Source of the DNA: Trametopsis cervina | Lineage: Eukaryota; Basidiomycota; Agaricomycetes; Polyporales; Irpicaceae | Assembly (NCBI GenBank): GCA_022385755.1 | Contig: MU278348.1 | Location: 407,035-471,034, forward strand | DNA: 64,000 bases | Direction: 5' to 3' | Shown: piece after piece, positions 50,109 through 61,549 of the stretch | Layout: each line of letters opens with the position of its first letter | Position numbering within the stretch: the stretch's first letter is position 1 | The notes under the pieces: model-generated | What the model was told of the DNA's origin: nothing | What the model saw: the letters and a program-made list of their open reading frames with translations, nothing else | The model's database searches: none | Made by a program: the position numbers and the translations under genes

Positions 50109-53100
50109 CTAATCGTCCTTCATCAAGCCTTCCCGCTCGTGAGCCGTTCCATCGGTGCGCGAACCTTGTCTGCGCTGCCTTTTTGCGGGATCCTCGTCGT
50201 CACTCAACTCTTGTGCGTCTTCGTCACCAATTTCAAAGACCACAGCATCATCGTGGACGGAGCCAGGCCCACGTCCTACAAGCGTAGCTGTGTCATCGTC
50301 ATCATGGCGATATGCTTCGTCCGCTTCCGCACGACGCTCGAGAGCCTCCATGTCATAGTCTTCGGCGTCCTCTTCATCCTGGGCTAGCTCATCGAACATG
50401 GCAAGCGTGGATATCACAGACGGTTAGTCTGATAGAACAAACATAACGGAGTAAGTGACTTATCTTCTGTTGTTGGGGGTCGGCCTCCACAGATAGGCAA
50501 TGCCTATGAAGTCCACAAGGAACAGGAGTGACAGCCAGCCGTCAAGAAGCCACCATTGCACCTTCCAGGAACGCGCCCCATAATCTGATACGCCGAAAAG
50601 GTTATTGGTGGGTTCATTATATCCATTGTGCTCGTACCTTCCGCACGACGGCCGGAGAATGTGAAGGACGACACAACGAAGAAAATCGCGACCATGACCA
50701 CGGTCCACATGAGGATCCTGTATAGCCATTTAAACATGCCAAGTTTGTAGCGCTGCTTGCGAGCCGCGAGTTGCGTGATGGTCGCTACGTTATATGTGTA
50801 AGCGACATCCCAAGACTGATTACTGTACGCATACCATTGAGAGAATATAGGATCCACAACAGAAAGCCGCTGAGGGTGAAGGCTAATGGTATGACAAAGA
50901 GCAGGAGAACAAAAGCTGATGTCGACTCCATTTCAAGCTCGACGATACCGACAGCATATAATACTGCTCAGGATCAGTAAAACCAGGATAGGACATTCGG
51001 AAAGGTGTCTCACCGCCAAATATGAAATGAGCGACAGCAAGTAGCTGACACCTGATCATGATCTTTCCGAGGGATTCGCGTACGACGCTTAGGCCGAGGG
51101 ACACGACCAGGAGCAAGAAGAATGAGCCGGCGTTCCGCCCAGCATCCAGAATAGCAACTGCCAGGATGAATGGGTTATGGTAGCCGTGACACTGGGATAA
51201 CTCAGCTCACCAACAATTAGGAACACTGTAGAGGTAGTTCCTCTACCATGTGCATTAAGGTACCGATAATAGGCTATTTACTCTGTGAGCAGCGTTAATT
51301 CCAAGATAACACATGATCTTACCCCAGTTGGCAAACATCTCGATTATCAGGAAGCCCAAAAGGCTTGAGAGGTAATACTGTGTGATTGAACATTGAGAAG
51401 GGGAGTGACTATGTCAGATCGTCGACTTACCTGAATCGGCAGCAGGTCGTGGAGATTACGGTAGCATTGCACACCCCAAAGGGCACCAAGTACTGCGTAT
51501 ACGATGAACATAGCGAAGTAGAACTATTTGATCTTGAGCGGAGTGATCATTGAACGCAACAGTGTTCTCTCACATTGACTTTAGGGTATTCTGTGGCAGA
51601 GAGCTTTCCATTGAATGTATTCTTGAAGAGCACGGTGCCTTTGTATGCCGGGTGAGCGTCGTCTCGTGGGGGATTTGAGTTCCCGTTAGAGACTACCGTC
51701 ACGGGTACAATAGCTGAAGACAGGGTTTCACATCTGTGGGAAGTGCAGAACATTTGTAACACTCACCAACGCAGTAGTAGCCAGTCTTGCGTACAAGGTA
51801 TTGGATGGGGTGGTCTTTGTACCACAAAACACCATTAGGACTAGGGTTGGGGGTGTCTGCTCGCTTCATTAGATGAGTAGAGGGAGCGTCGCCTTCTGGT
51901 GCCTTTCCCCACAGCCAAGGCGTTGTATACTTGCTGTGCACATCCGGAGGTGTTGGGTTGCCTTCGGGGTTATCCCCAAAGCCTCGGGCATCGACCTTGC
52001 TGTTGGGGCGCTCTTCCGATGCCTTTCCCCAGAACCAAGGAGTGGTATACTTGCTATGCGCATCCGGAGGAGTTGGGTTACCCTCGGGGTTATCCCAGAA
52101 GCCTCTAGCGTTGACCTTGTGGTTAGGGCGCTCTTCCGACGCCTTGCCCTTTCCCCAGAACCAAGGAGTGGTATACTTGCTGTGCGCATCCGGAGGAGTT
52201 GGGTTGCCTTCAGGGTTATCCCAAAAGCCTCTGGCACTGACCTTGCGGTCGGAGTGCTCTTCTGATGACTTTCCCCAAAACCAAGGTGTTGTATACTTGC
52301 TATGTGCATCTGGGGGTGTTGGGTTGCCTTCAGGATTATCCCAAAAGCCTCGGGCGTCGACTTTGCGATTGGGGCGCTCTTCCGACGCCTTGCCCTTTCC
52401 CCAGAACCAAGGAGTGGTGTACTTGCTATGCGCATCCGGAGGTGTTGGGTTACCTTCGGGATTATCCCAAAAGCCCCTGGCACCGACCTTGCCGCTGGGA
52501 CGCTCTTCGGATGCCTTTCCCCAAAACCAAGGTGTGGTATACTTGCTGTGCGCGTCGGGAGGTGTTGGGTTTCCCGCAGGGTTATTCCAGAAACCCTTGG
52601 CAGCTACTTTGTCAGTCGAACGCCTTTTCGAGGCTTGTTGGCGCTTCCATGGTGTTGTGTAGTCGCTGTTCGCATCTGGAGGCGTCGGGTTTCCTTCAGG
52701 GTTATCCCAAAAGCCACTGGTGCTGACTTCGCTGTTGGGGGACTCGGGTGTGCCTTGTCCGTCTCCAAATCCAACCCTCGCCGTCCAAAAGCTTGTGTCA
52801 TTGATGGATTTCCCTTGAGGAAGATCTAGGATGAACTGGCCGAGGTGCGCGCTATCGCAGAAGCCGCCCTTCACTGCGTCGGACGTGCATACATACGTCT
52901 TCTGCTGACTCATATATGTTACGACATTCTGCTGTGGAAATAATACATGACGGCACACTCACAGGCAAAGAGTCGTCCGTCATGGATGTGATCTTCCCTA
53001 GGTACTCTATATCTCGCCACTCATATATGACCATCGACAGTTGTCCCTGCGACGAGCTATCATAGGTAACTTGATTGCAAACATTAGGTACATCGTCTGG

Positions 53101-53296
53101 TATACAGCTGGTATGCTGCCGCAGCCTCACCGTTGATGTATGTGTCCTTCCCTGCCCACATTCCCGAGCATATTTGGCGATCATAGTCCACGTCTGAGAA
53201 TGGTACCTCGTACGCAGTGGCCATGTTCACGTGTGAAAGTATGGCCAGCCATATTGATGATTGTATGAAGCGTGTCCAGTGCCTGTGCACTGGCAT
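50109..53296 (-). CDS. PTM1 / lung-7TM-receptor family membrane protein with a tandem-repeat insertion
   Basis: Golgi/endosomal seven-TM family of unknown biochemical role. Twelve exons (5' to 3'): 53296..53131, 53096..52963, 52931..51767, 51713..51574, 51523..51431, 51377..51323, 51273..51211, 51157..51014, 50963..50835, 50784..50638, 50584..50464, 50406..50109; 884 aa, long for the family. Order: signal peptide (about 1-28), lumenal domain (TYVCTSDAVKGGFCD, FILDLPQGKSINDTSFW), seven tandem repeats, end of lumenal domain (VRKTGYYCVAIVPVTV), seven TMs (KVNFYFAMFIVYAVLGALWG, LLPIQYYLSSLLGFLIIEMF, ILDAGRNAGSFFLLLVVSLG), acidic cytosolic tail (LAMFDELAQDEEDAEDYD). The last intron (50463..50407) is AT-AC; the first is only 34 nt. 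Frame is kept through all eleven joins. Confidence 0.87.
51880..52740 (-). repeat. Seven tandem 40-42-codon repeats in the PTM1-like gene
   Basis: Consensus core GFWDNPEGNPTPPD followed by AHSKYTTPWFWGK and a variable KASEERPxxKVxA linker. Unit length is 120 or 126 bp; the 126-bp units carry an extra Gly-Lys. The promoter-proximal unit is the most divergent (ANSDYTTPWKRQ instead of AHSKYTTPWFWG), the central ones nearly identical. Boundaries are approximate. Confidence 0.92.
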
Positions 53297-53491
53297 CGTG
53301 ATCCGTAGAAGGAGAGTGGTAAGAGTGAAGTCGTGGAAGCCTGCTACGGATTTGGTGGCAAGCGATGGCCGCCCACACAAGCGCCTATTGTACCTCTTTC
53401 CGCTACGACAGTGACTGCGCACCGCTTGGATTCGCAGGTTGCGAAGGCTTGCAGCTGTTCAGTGCTATAATTCTTGATTCTGAAACCTATA

Positions 53492-55296
53492 ATGCTGGGA
53501 GACGAGGACGACGTATTCGATAGTGTGACTTGGGAGTCGCCCGCACAGCAGGGGTATGACGCCGGAGGCCCTTCAATGCCCTCAGGGCCCGGGTTCAGAC
53601 AAAGCACGGAGAACGACTCTGAGCAGGGGCCGCACGATCCGAAGTGGGAGGGGTATCTCATCACAACGGTCAAGGACCCAGTGAAGGAGTTGGCGGAGAC
53701 GAAAGATGCCTATGTCTCGTATCTGGTCACTGCGAAGGTATGTGTAGCACTCATAGCCAATGTCGTGTGCTGAACATATGGGCTGTTTGTGCAGACGAAT
53801 CTTCCAATATTCTCTACACCTACACCGTCTTCAAGACGGAGATTTACCGACTTTGTATTCCTTCGGGATCACCTTTCGAAGGACTTTCCGGCATGTGTGG
53901 TACCTCCGCTACCAGACAAGCATCGGATGGGTCAGTACTTCATTCTAAGGACGCAGCGTTGCTGTATTGTTCAGTCCCCCGGGTAGGGTGCTCATACAAT
54001 TTATAGAATATGTGACAGGAGACCGATTCAGCCCTGAGTTCATGGAACGGCGGAGACTGGAGTGCGTGATCCTAGCTTATGATAATCATCGGGTCCTTAC
54101 TTGTCTCATTTAGGCTACACCGCTTTCTTGAGAGATTGGCCCGCCACCCGACCCTGCAGCGAAGTACATTGCTTCGTGCGTTCTTTGAATCAACAGAATG
54201 GGTATGCGGTCGAGCAATCCAACGTACCAATTTACTAAACCTTTGTACAGCATGTCCACATGCACCAACACATTGCCCATCCACCAAACCCAGATCATTC
54301 TGGCATGATCGACAGCCTCTCTGACACCCTCCTGAACGCGTTCTCACGCGTTCGCAAGCCAGACGAACGGTTCCTGTCCATGCGCGAAAGCGTAGACAAG
54401 TTCGAAGAGGGTCTGGTAGTATCAGAAAGGCTGTGGAATCGCGTCCGGAACCGGACAAACGGTGAGTATTCTCGTACAATACCTTTGCCTGCTAGCTTCT
54501 GAGGCTGAATGAGATGGTGGTACCGATCCGGGCGAAGATCTCACCGGTGACTACCACGACCTCGCCGTCGCGGTGCAAGGGCTGGGCTTCCTGGAGTCTG
54601 GGATTACGGACCCTCTAAACCACTTTTCCAATACACTATTGGAGTTCTCCGCGTTGTTGCGGCACTTGGTAAGCTGGGTTGAACCTGCATAGTTTGTCAG
54701 ACGGACAGGAGCTCACCGAATATTCAGACGCAAACAACAAGCGACCCGTTTCTCATTCATCTTCACTCACTTCTCCAATATTCGCATGCGAACCGGGCCG
54801 TACTTCGCCTTCGAGACCAGAAGCAAATGGACTTCGAAGAGCTTTCGGACTACCTATCTAATATCACTGCTGAGCGAGATCGCCTCTCGGCTGTAATCAA
54901 CGGCCGCGCGGGTTCTACGGGGCTAGGTCTTGGCTCGTATATCAAAGACCGAGTGGACGCTTTGAGAGGGGCAGATGACTACGCCAGCCGTGTGGAGAGG
55001 AGGACGAAGCTGGATAAGAAGATCCAGGAGCTTACCGACGCTGTCAGTGTTGCGCATGACACAAGCGATGCTTTCAGTGAAGAGACATTGAGAGAACAGA
55101 AGGTGTTTCAACTCTCAAAAGAGGCCGAGATGAAAGAGATGTTGGGTTCACTAGCGGATGGGCAGATTGAGTTCTACAAGGCCGTAAGTTTTTGGTTTGT
55201 TACGGTCGACATGGAGCTCATGCTTTCACTTTGTAGGCTATGGAAGAGTGGGAGAGGATCATACCTATCATTCAACGTATCCGTGTGGATGTCTGA
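53492..55296 (+). CDS. SNX4: Sorting nexin 4 / Atg24
   Basis: PX-BAR protein for endosome-to-Golgi retrieval and selective autophagy. Eight exons: 53492..53737, 53795..53930, 54007..54061, 54114..54201, 54251..54461, 54538..54668, 54728..55183, 55237..55296; 460 aa, normal length. The PX domain covers about 40-165: DPVKELAETKDAYVSYLVTA, then SSRRRFTDFVFLRDHL with the PI3P-binding Arg pair, PPLPDKHRMEYVTGDRFSPE and RHPTLQRSTLLRAFFESTEW. The BAR region follows (VRKPDERFLSMRESVDKFEE; AVQGLGFLESGITDPLNHFS; EEWERIIPIIQRIRVDV at the C-terminus). Divergent from the PTM1-like gene (195 bp between starts); convergent with REV7. Confidence 0.95.
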
Positions 55297-55529
55297 TGAT
55301 GGACCTTTGAATGTGTTGGCCGAGAGTCGTGCTCTGTGGGTTCCCCTGTTGGATTTGTCCCCCTGACAATGTATCTTGCACCTGTTATCCTCATGTTATG
55401 TCCTATGACCTTCATGATCAGTCATAGCAGGCTGATTAACACACGTTCGAGGCCAGAAACCAGTACGAATGTAATTGGCTGATGTACAGTGGATGCGGTC
55501 CGTCATGTACCTATACGGTACGATGGCAC

Positions 55530-56631
55530 CTAAAATGCTCTCTTCTTCCCTTTCGCACTTTGCTGCGACTCTTTCAGGGTACTAATCTTCTGCTCAGACT
55601 CCTGTACAGCAAGCGAGAGCTATAGTGACTGCGTAAGTCCCAGAGCAATACAGGAGATCCTACTTGTTGATCTCACGTTTATAATTCCCGTGTCTACTGC
55701 CCGTATCATGTGCAGCTCTGCCTGATCACTCGCGCCGAATGTCGTGTGGAGCGTCGTAGTTGGAACCCAAGGGGGCGGCTCCTGAACTTGCGTTAATTTT
55801 GGAAAAGCTTAGTCGAAGGCAGCAATTGGAGACACAAACCTGGCTTTGGGTGACAGATGGGGCTTTATCATCCTTCAGCTCCAGGACGACCGCGAACGTG
55901 ATATCGTCTGGTACGAGAGTTAGTTAGGCTAACCACCATTTCCAAACTGAGAAGACGATGGTGGATACCTTGTAGATCAAGGGCACCGAGCTGAGACTCA
56001 ACCATGCACAGCTTCACAAGGAAGGAGCGAAAGTATTGGCCTAGAGTCACAGCCGTCATTGCATTCTCCACCCTTGCACAGACGCGTCAGAGATTGGGTG
56101 TGAGGCGTTGGCCGTAGCTAGATACCTCGTGTCCTTATTGAACGGTTCGACCTCTATCATGTTCCGAACAGCGAAGATAAAGCGTTCATAGGCGATATCC
56201 TCGCTAGAAGACTTGATGACTACCACAACCTTATCGACATTTCCCTATAGAGAAATGTCAGAAGACATAAGAAGCACAGAACAGAAAATACACACCAACG
56301 CAAGTTGGTCCTTTATGGCCTTGACCGCACCAGATATGTACTCGTTCAGCGCCGGATGACGCGATTGGAAAACCGGAGTATTATACTTCTTGCGCCTCAC
56401 AAAGATCTCCGCCGGATACACCTGGCGAACATATAGAATGGTGTGTATAGCCACCTCAACTGCGCGGTGTGAGTTCAAGTCTGTGTTTAGCTATGTCCGC
56501 ACTGACTGAAATCTGCAATGCCTTTGACAGTTTCTGAGAGAAGTCAGGAGAAGGTTTGTCTGTGAGTGCCACCGTGCGCCGCATGGGAGAAACATACGGT
56601 TGAATGTCAAGGGTGCTCTATCGTCGGCCAT
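55530..56631 (-). CDS. REV7: Rev7 / Mad2B, HORMA subunit of DNA polymerase zeta
   Basis: Accessory subunit of the translesion polymerase zeta; also bridges Rev3 and Rev1. Eight exons (5' to 3'): 56631..56598, 56533..56507, 56459..56296, 56244..56126, 56072..55969, 55907..55840, 55781..55677, 55619..55530; 236 aa. HORMA domain almost throughout: LTFNQTVKGIADFIEVAIHT, ILYVRQVYPAEIFVRRKKYN, HPALNEYISGAVKAIKDQLA, NVDKVVVVIKSSSEDIAYER, PPPWVPTTTLHTTFG. A Lys-rich tail ends AKGKKRAF. The small second exon (27 nt) and all seven introns restore a single frame. Start chosen because it places LTFN at the N-terminus as in homologues. Confidence 0.93.
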
Positions 56632-56932
56632 TTCTCGCCCTGCAGCACGAAGATGCTCGTTGCAGGCCTGCGCGGCCCCTCCAGTGGCTCAGGCTGAGCA
56701 GCCTGAGACGGTAGCAGTGGTCGAGTTGTTTGGAACGGTGTGTCCAGCCTAATCGGACATCACCGGCATCGGTGATCGCTTCATCTTCGCGTGACGTAGC
56801 GCGTCGTTGTGTCACGTGTCATGGGGCTGGCGAGGGAGTTGTCATTTCTACGAAAGTGTTATCAACTCAACGGTGGATAGAATATGATGTCACAGCCGTA
56901 TCGCTCCCTTTTACCTCATCTCAGAGGCGACC
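56632..56932. promoter_or_regulatory. Bidirectional promoter region
   Basis: 301 bp between the divergent starts of REV7 and the Zn2Cys6 gene. G/C-rich first half. No specific motif assigned. Confidence 0.4.
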
Positions 56933-59900
56933 ATGGCTAACCCACAAGACTTTGCTTACATCCCATCCTCGTCCTCGACATTTGACGACTACAACGCATT
57001 CCACGCTATGGAGCATCCCCAGCAGTTGGGCCAGCCACCGCTACAGGCGTTCTCAGACGAGGACATGAGCGAGCCGGGGCCCTCGTCAAAGATGCCGCGT
57101 AGAGGAACTAGAGGTTAGTACTAATTATGGAGCGCGTACTTACCGGGCTTGTTTTGACGCGGTGATACGCAGCGTGTGATAGATGCAGGAAAATCAAGAG
57201 TAAATGTGAGGGCTCAGAAGGAGACCGCTGCAAGAACTGTGTCGCAGCAGGCACACGTATGTTTATCTCAACATCCTACCACGATTATTATCACTGAGTG
57301 ACATTATATTATAGCATGTACATTCCAAGGTGTGCGACACATACAGACCCTCGTGTGCTGTTGTTGACTCGGCTTCATAGGTCCTAGCTTCAAGCGAGGC
57401 CCACCTAAAGGTTACATACATGCTATAGAACAACGGTGGCACCAGGTGGAGTGTATACTCGCCACCATGATGGCGCTTCCTAGAACACAGGACGTCGTCG
57501 CTGAGCTACGTGCTGACCCTTTTGCCCGGGATATTCTGGATCGAGTAGAAACGGGTCCATACGTGAGTTGTCATCATCAGAGTTACCAACACACCTTCTG
57601 AATATGTCCGCCAGGGATCCGTGGGCCGCTCGACGAGGACATCAGCGCATGGTCAGCAGGGATTCTACAACACCATCATGAACCAGGCTGGTTCCGAAGA
57701 TCGCCGCTCCAAGCGACAGTCAAGACAGACACGGGAGTTCGTTTCGAACCAAGGTGCGTCATTTGAACTACCTTCTGTACATTGTTATGAAATTTGCATA
57801 GAAGGTTTTGCCTCCACTGTCCCCACGGCGGAGTGGCAAGAACAGCTGTACAGACGGCTGTCCGGCGGCACGATGTCAGGGATCGCCTCTCCCTCGACAC
57901 AGTACTCAGCATCTTCCTCCTCTGACGTTGCGAGACTCCACTCGTATTCATCGTCTTCAGGTCAAACGAGTCCTGTCGCAATGGCTTCCAACATGCCAGG
58001 ACTGTCAGGACAACCGGGGAGACGGAGGAGACGGCTTCTTGACGTCGAAGGTCATGTCCCTTCTGGACTGAGACCCATAGAAGATGACACACTAAGACGC
58101 TCCCTCGATTCCACAGGTAGGTATCTGTGCTACTCAAAAGTCGCATCTAAGACCTCATTTGAATTCGTAGCGCCACTGCCAGGAGAGGAGTATGACGAAG
58201 CTATTGATGCCTTCGGACACCTGTCTGTAGATCAAAACCAAGAGGTTCGTATAGGTCACATTGTCATATGCCTCGATTAACACTTGACTATACTTGATCA
58301 GTTCCGTTATCATGGACGCTCAGCAGGATTACATCTGCTCGCGAAGAGCGACCGAACTGATGATTCGGAACAAACGGAGAATGGAATATGGTGAGTCTCA
58401 CCTTCAATGACACGAGCTTTTGACTAACAGTATCTTCAGGAAGTTTGACAATCCCAAGATGGAAGCGGAATGTCGCTGTCTATCGTTTGATCAAGTCAAC
58501 GACCGTGTAGAGCTCCCCGACACCAATACTCAAGATCTTCTCATCACCGTTTACTTCACTTACGTGCATCACTTCTACCCTGTCGTACACAAAGCCAGCT
58601 TCCTAGCCACATATTACGAACGGTATGTGATTGTCGGAGTATTTCAATTTTTCTCATTCTTATACCTATAGGAGCCTCGATGTTCCTAGTAAAGCAGCTG
58701 GTGGTGAAAATAAACGCGAGCCGATACAGACAGTCACAAAACTTCTGCTTCTGTCTATGTTTTCCGTTGCCGCTAGGTATCTTCCGGTACCAGATGGGAA
58801 ATCCCATGCTGAAGCGGGAAATGACTATGCACTGGATGCGAGGAGACTATTGAGTGAGTGACATTGTGTTCTGTCAACCTGTACTTCCAGATGTTAATCT
58901 TTATCCATAGACACCATATTCGAAGACAGTAGACCTTCGGTATGTCAGGCGCTTCTGCTCCTGGGGATGCGCGAATTCGGAGTTGGATGCATCTCGCAAG
59001 GATGGATGTACGTTGGTATGGGTTGCAGGATGGTAAGATTCTTTTATACCTGGTCTCACTAGTTTCATCGCATCCTTACGAATGTTTTTAGGCAATCGAC
59101 CTCGGAATGAATCGCGACGCCGACAAATGGAAGGATGCAACGGGCAAGGACCTGTTCTCTCCGATTGAGAAGCAGATTCGAAGACAGATCTGGTGGTCGT
59201 GCTGCATCGCGGACAAGTACGTTCGCTCAGTTGGACCACTTGCATATATATTGACGAATCGTCGGTTTACATAGAATGTCAGCAGTATGGTTGGGTAAGC
59301 ATACGATAGAGCGTTAGAAATACGGTATCTGAATGACATGGTCACTATAGGTCGACCGGTCACATTCCGACAGGGAGATTTCAACACGGCCGAGCCTGAT
59401 TTCGATCTGGTATGTAACCTTGCGGTAATTCACGATGCACCCACTGACATTTATTATCTTATGCAGAACGATGACGAAGAGCTATGGCGTCCGTATCCGA
59501 GGGACGCGTTGGGGCCAAACTTTGTTCCCATGCCTGCTCGCGTCATGAGTTGTTTCAAGGAACAGTGCAAACTGTGTACGTTTCTCCTTTTTCCAGCAAT
59601 ACGTTGCGCTCACAAGCATCTCCTTTCCTATCAGCATTCATAATCAGCGAGCTGATGGTGAAGCTGTATCCTGTCAGGTTACTGGAAGAAGCGCATCGTC
59701 GGCGCAGGTTTCTTGATGATCTTGAAGCAAGGCTGCATCAGTGGCTGATTAACCTGCCCGAAGAATTACAGTTCCGCGAGGGTGGACCTAGGCCTCTTCC
59801 TGCCCCACATGTGGTCATCCTGCACATTGAGTACCATGCAGCCATTCTGTTGTTACACCGAGCTTTGTAAGTTTGTTTTGGCTGTTTATCCGTGTTCAAG

Positions 59901-61142
59901 TGGCTTATGCGATTCCCTCCGGCAAGCTTACCTAACTGGAGCGAGTAAGCAAGAGAGCGTTTATATCCTTGCAAGTAATTGACGGGAAACCATTTTTAGC
60001 CACCAGAGATTTAATACAGAGCATGATCATGATGTCGAACATAACAAGTGCCTTGACATATGTCAGGCAGCTGCTTCACGGATTAGTTCACTGAGTGAGT
60101 CGTGAGGCTTATTACAGAACACTTCGCTGATACCGTTTTGTAGTTCAATTCTATGACTCCTCCTTCAGCTTGAAACACGCCCCACCCCTAACGAGCAGCT
60201 TCTTGCAGAGCGCCGGGTGAGCTGAACTCCACCAATTCCGATGACCTGCACCCTACTGATACGATGTTTTGTAGAATAATGCACGTTGTCACTTGTAAGC
60301 GCGACCAGCATAATCGCATTCCTGTCGACACTAACATGCATTTACCCACAGTGACTCGCCGACCAAGAGATACGCAGGCGACCATTGGTTTGATCCAGAG
60401 CATTCAAGCCGCAGAGGCTCTGCAGGTACGGTCTCACTATTATCCATGGTGTCACGATACATTTAATAATATTTTCCTCTCACTACAGGAGGTTTGGCCA
60501 GAAGCCTCTCGTGTTAGGAGCCTCCTTAAGGGTGCTAAAGTGCAGATGGACGACCTCGTGGCTCTCAGCCAAACTGCTGAGCGACCCAAACGGGACGTGG
60601 AACAGGCCCTTGGTGTCGACAGGAATTCGGACCTTCTGATGCGATACGGCGTTACCCCTACCTCGAGGGCCAGCTCGTCCACCTCAACTCCCAGCAGCAT
60701 GCAATCCACCAATTCTCCATATGGGATGTATGCGAACGCCGCCACCACCACCATGCAGCCCGAACAGTCCACTATTTCGTTTATTCCAGGCTATGAGTGG
60801 TGGCCACAGCTCGTCGGCCCAGGTACAGGCGGTGGGTTCACCAATCAGGAGTATGATGTGTTCCAGCCTCCGCCTTTAGGGTCCCAGATTATGCCGCCCC
60901 AGGGGTTATTTACGTTCGACGGATCCCAAATCACGTCAGACTTCATGCACAACGTTGGTGTTGCAGGGGCGAATATTCCTGAAGCACAGCAACCTCAGCA
61001 GCCTCATCAACAACCTCACCAACCTCACCAACCCCAACATCACCAACATCACCAGCAGCACCAACGCCGACAAAATGACCCCAACATGCCGTCAGGATCC
61101 GGTTCTCAACATCATTACGGGCTGGGATACCCTCGTCAATAA
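56933..61142 (+). CDS. Zn(II)2Cys6 transcription factor with fungal-specific regulatory domain
   Basis: Exons: 56933..57113, 57173..57256, 57315..57329, 57381..57562, 57615..57753, 57802..58116, 58171..58244, 58302..58390, 58440..58622, 58672..58853, 58911..59032, 59092..59216, 59275..59294, 59351..59409, 59467..59575, 59635..59866, 60000..60094, 60144..60216, 60275..60294, 60352..60425, 60489..61142; 1008 aa. The binuclear cluster is at about 61-88: ACDRCRKIKSKCEGSEGDRC, then KNCVAAGTPCTF, followed by a linker and GPPKGYIHAIEQR. The fungal_trans domain follows (TYVHHFYPVVHKASFLATYY; MREFGVGCISQGWMYVGMGC; IRRQIWWSCCIADK). The C-terminus is Gln/His/Pro-rich. Target pathway unknown. Twenty-one joins keep frame, though exons 13, 17 and 19 are the least certain. 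Confidence 0.85.
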
Positions 61143-61549
61143 CGGGAAACTTTGGAGCCTTCCCGTGTTCTTTCTTTCTTCATCTGTGCTTTCTACAATA
61201 CTCGTTTGTAGGCTGTCGCCACCGTCTTGACTCTCTTGAAATCGCTCAAATTGCTCCGTATCCGAGATTATATCACCTGTACTAGTTTAAATGCGTGCTA
61301 TAATAATTTAGACATTCTCATGACAATAATACTCCGTTGTAGCCTAATCGTCGACCTCAGTAGCAAAGCAACTCTGGTAGGTGTTAGTTCAGAATTACTA
61401 AATCGGGAAGCATGACATCAAAGCAAAGTGTGAGCGCATTGACACCACAGCCGACCGGGCATCCAAACCCTTTCTACCACCATCTCCGCCTTCTTGTACA
61501 GCACTCGACGTAGCAAAAATGAATCTCTAGTGACGGACCGTATACAACG
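61143..61549. other. Intergenic, no gene seen
   Basis: 407 bp between two plus-strand genes. AT-rich 3' UTR part, then a promoter. Nothing recognised. Confidence 0.4.

Noticed and set aside
50407..50463. U12-type (minor spliceosome) intron
   Set aside because: The donor ataagt and short branch gactaac fit U2-type signals; the U12 consensus (atatcctt donor, tccttaac branch) is absent.
51931..52662. Plus-strand open frames of up to 243 codons through the PTM1-like repeat array
   Set aside because: Antisense shadows. Several frames stay open only because a 120-bp unit without stops is repeated; there is no start context or splice logic.
51880..52740. Repeat array as a Kex2-processed pheromone or RiPP precursor
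   Set aside because: Only the first unit has Lys-Arg sites; the others lack dibasic cleavage sites at regular positions, and the array sits inside a membrane-protein domain.
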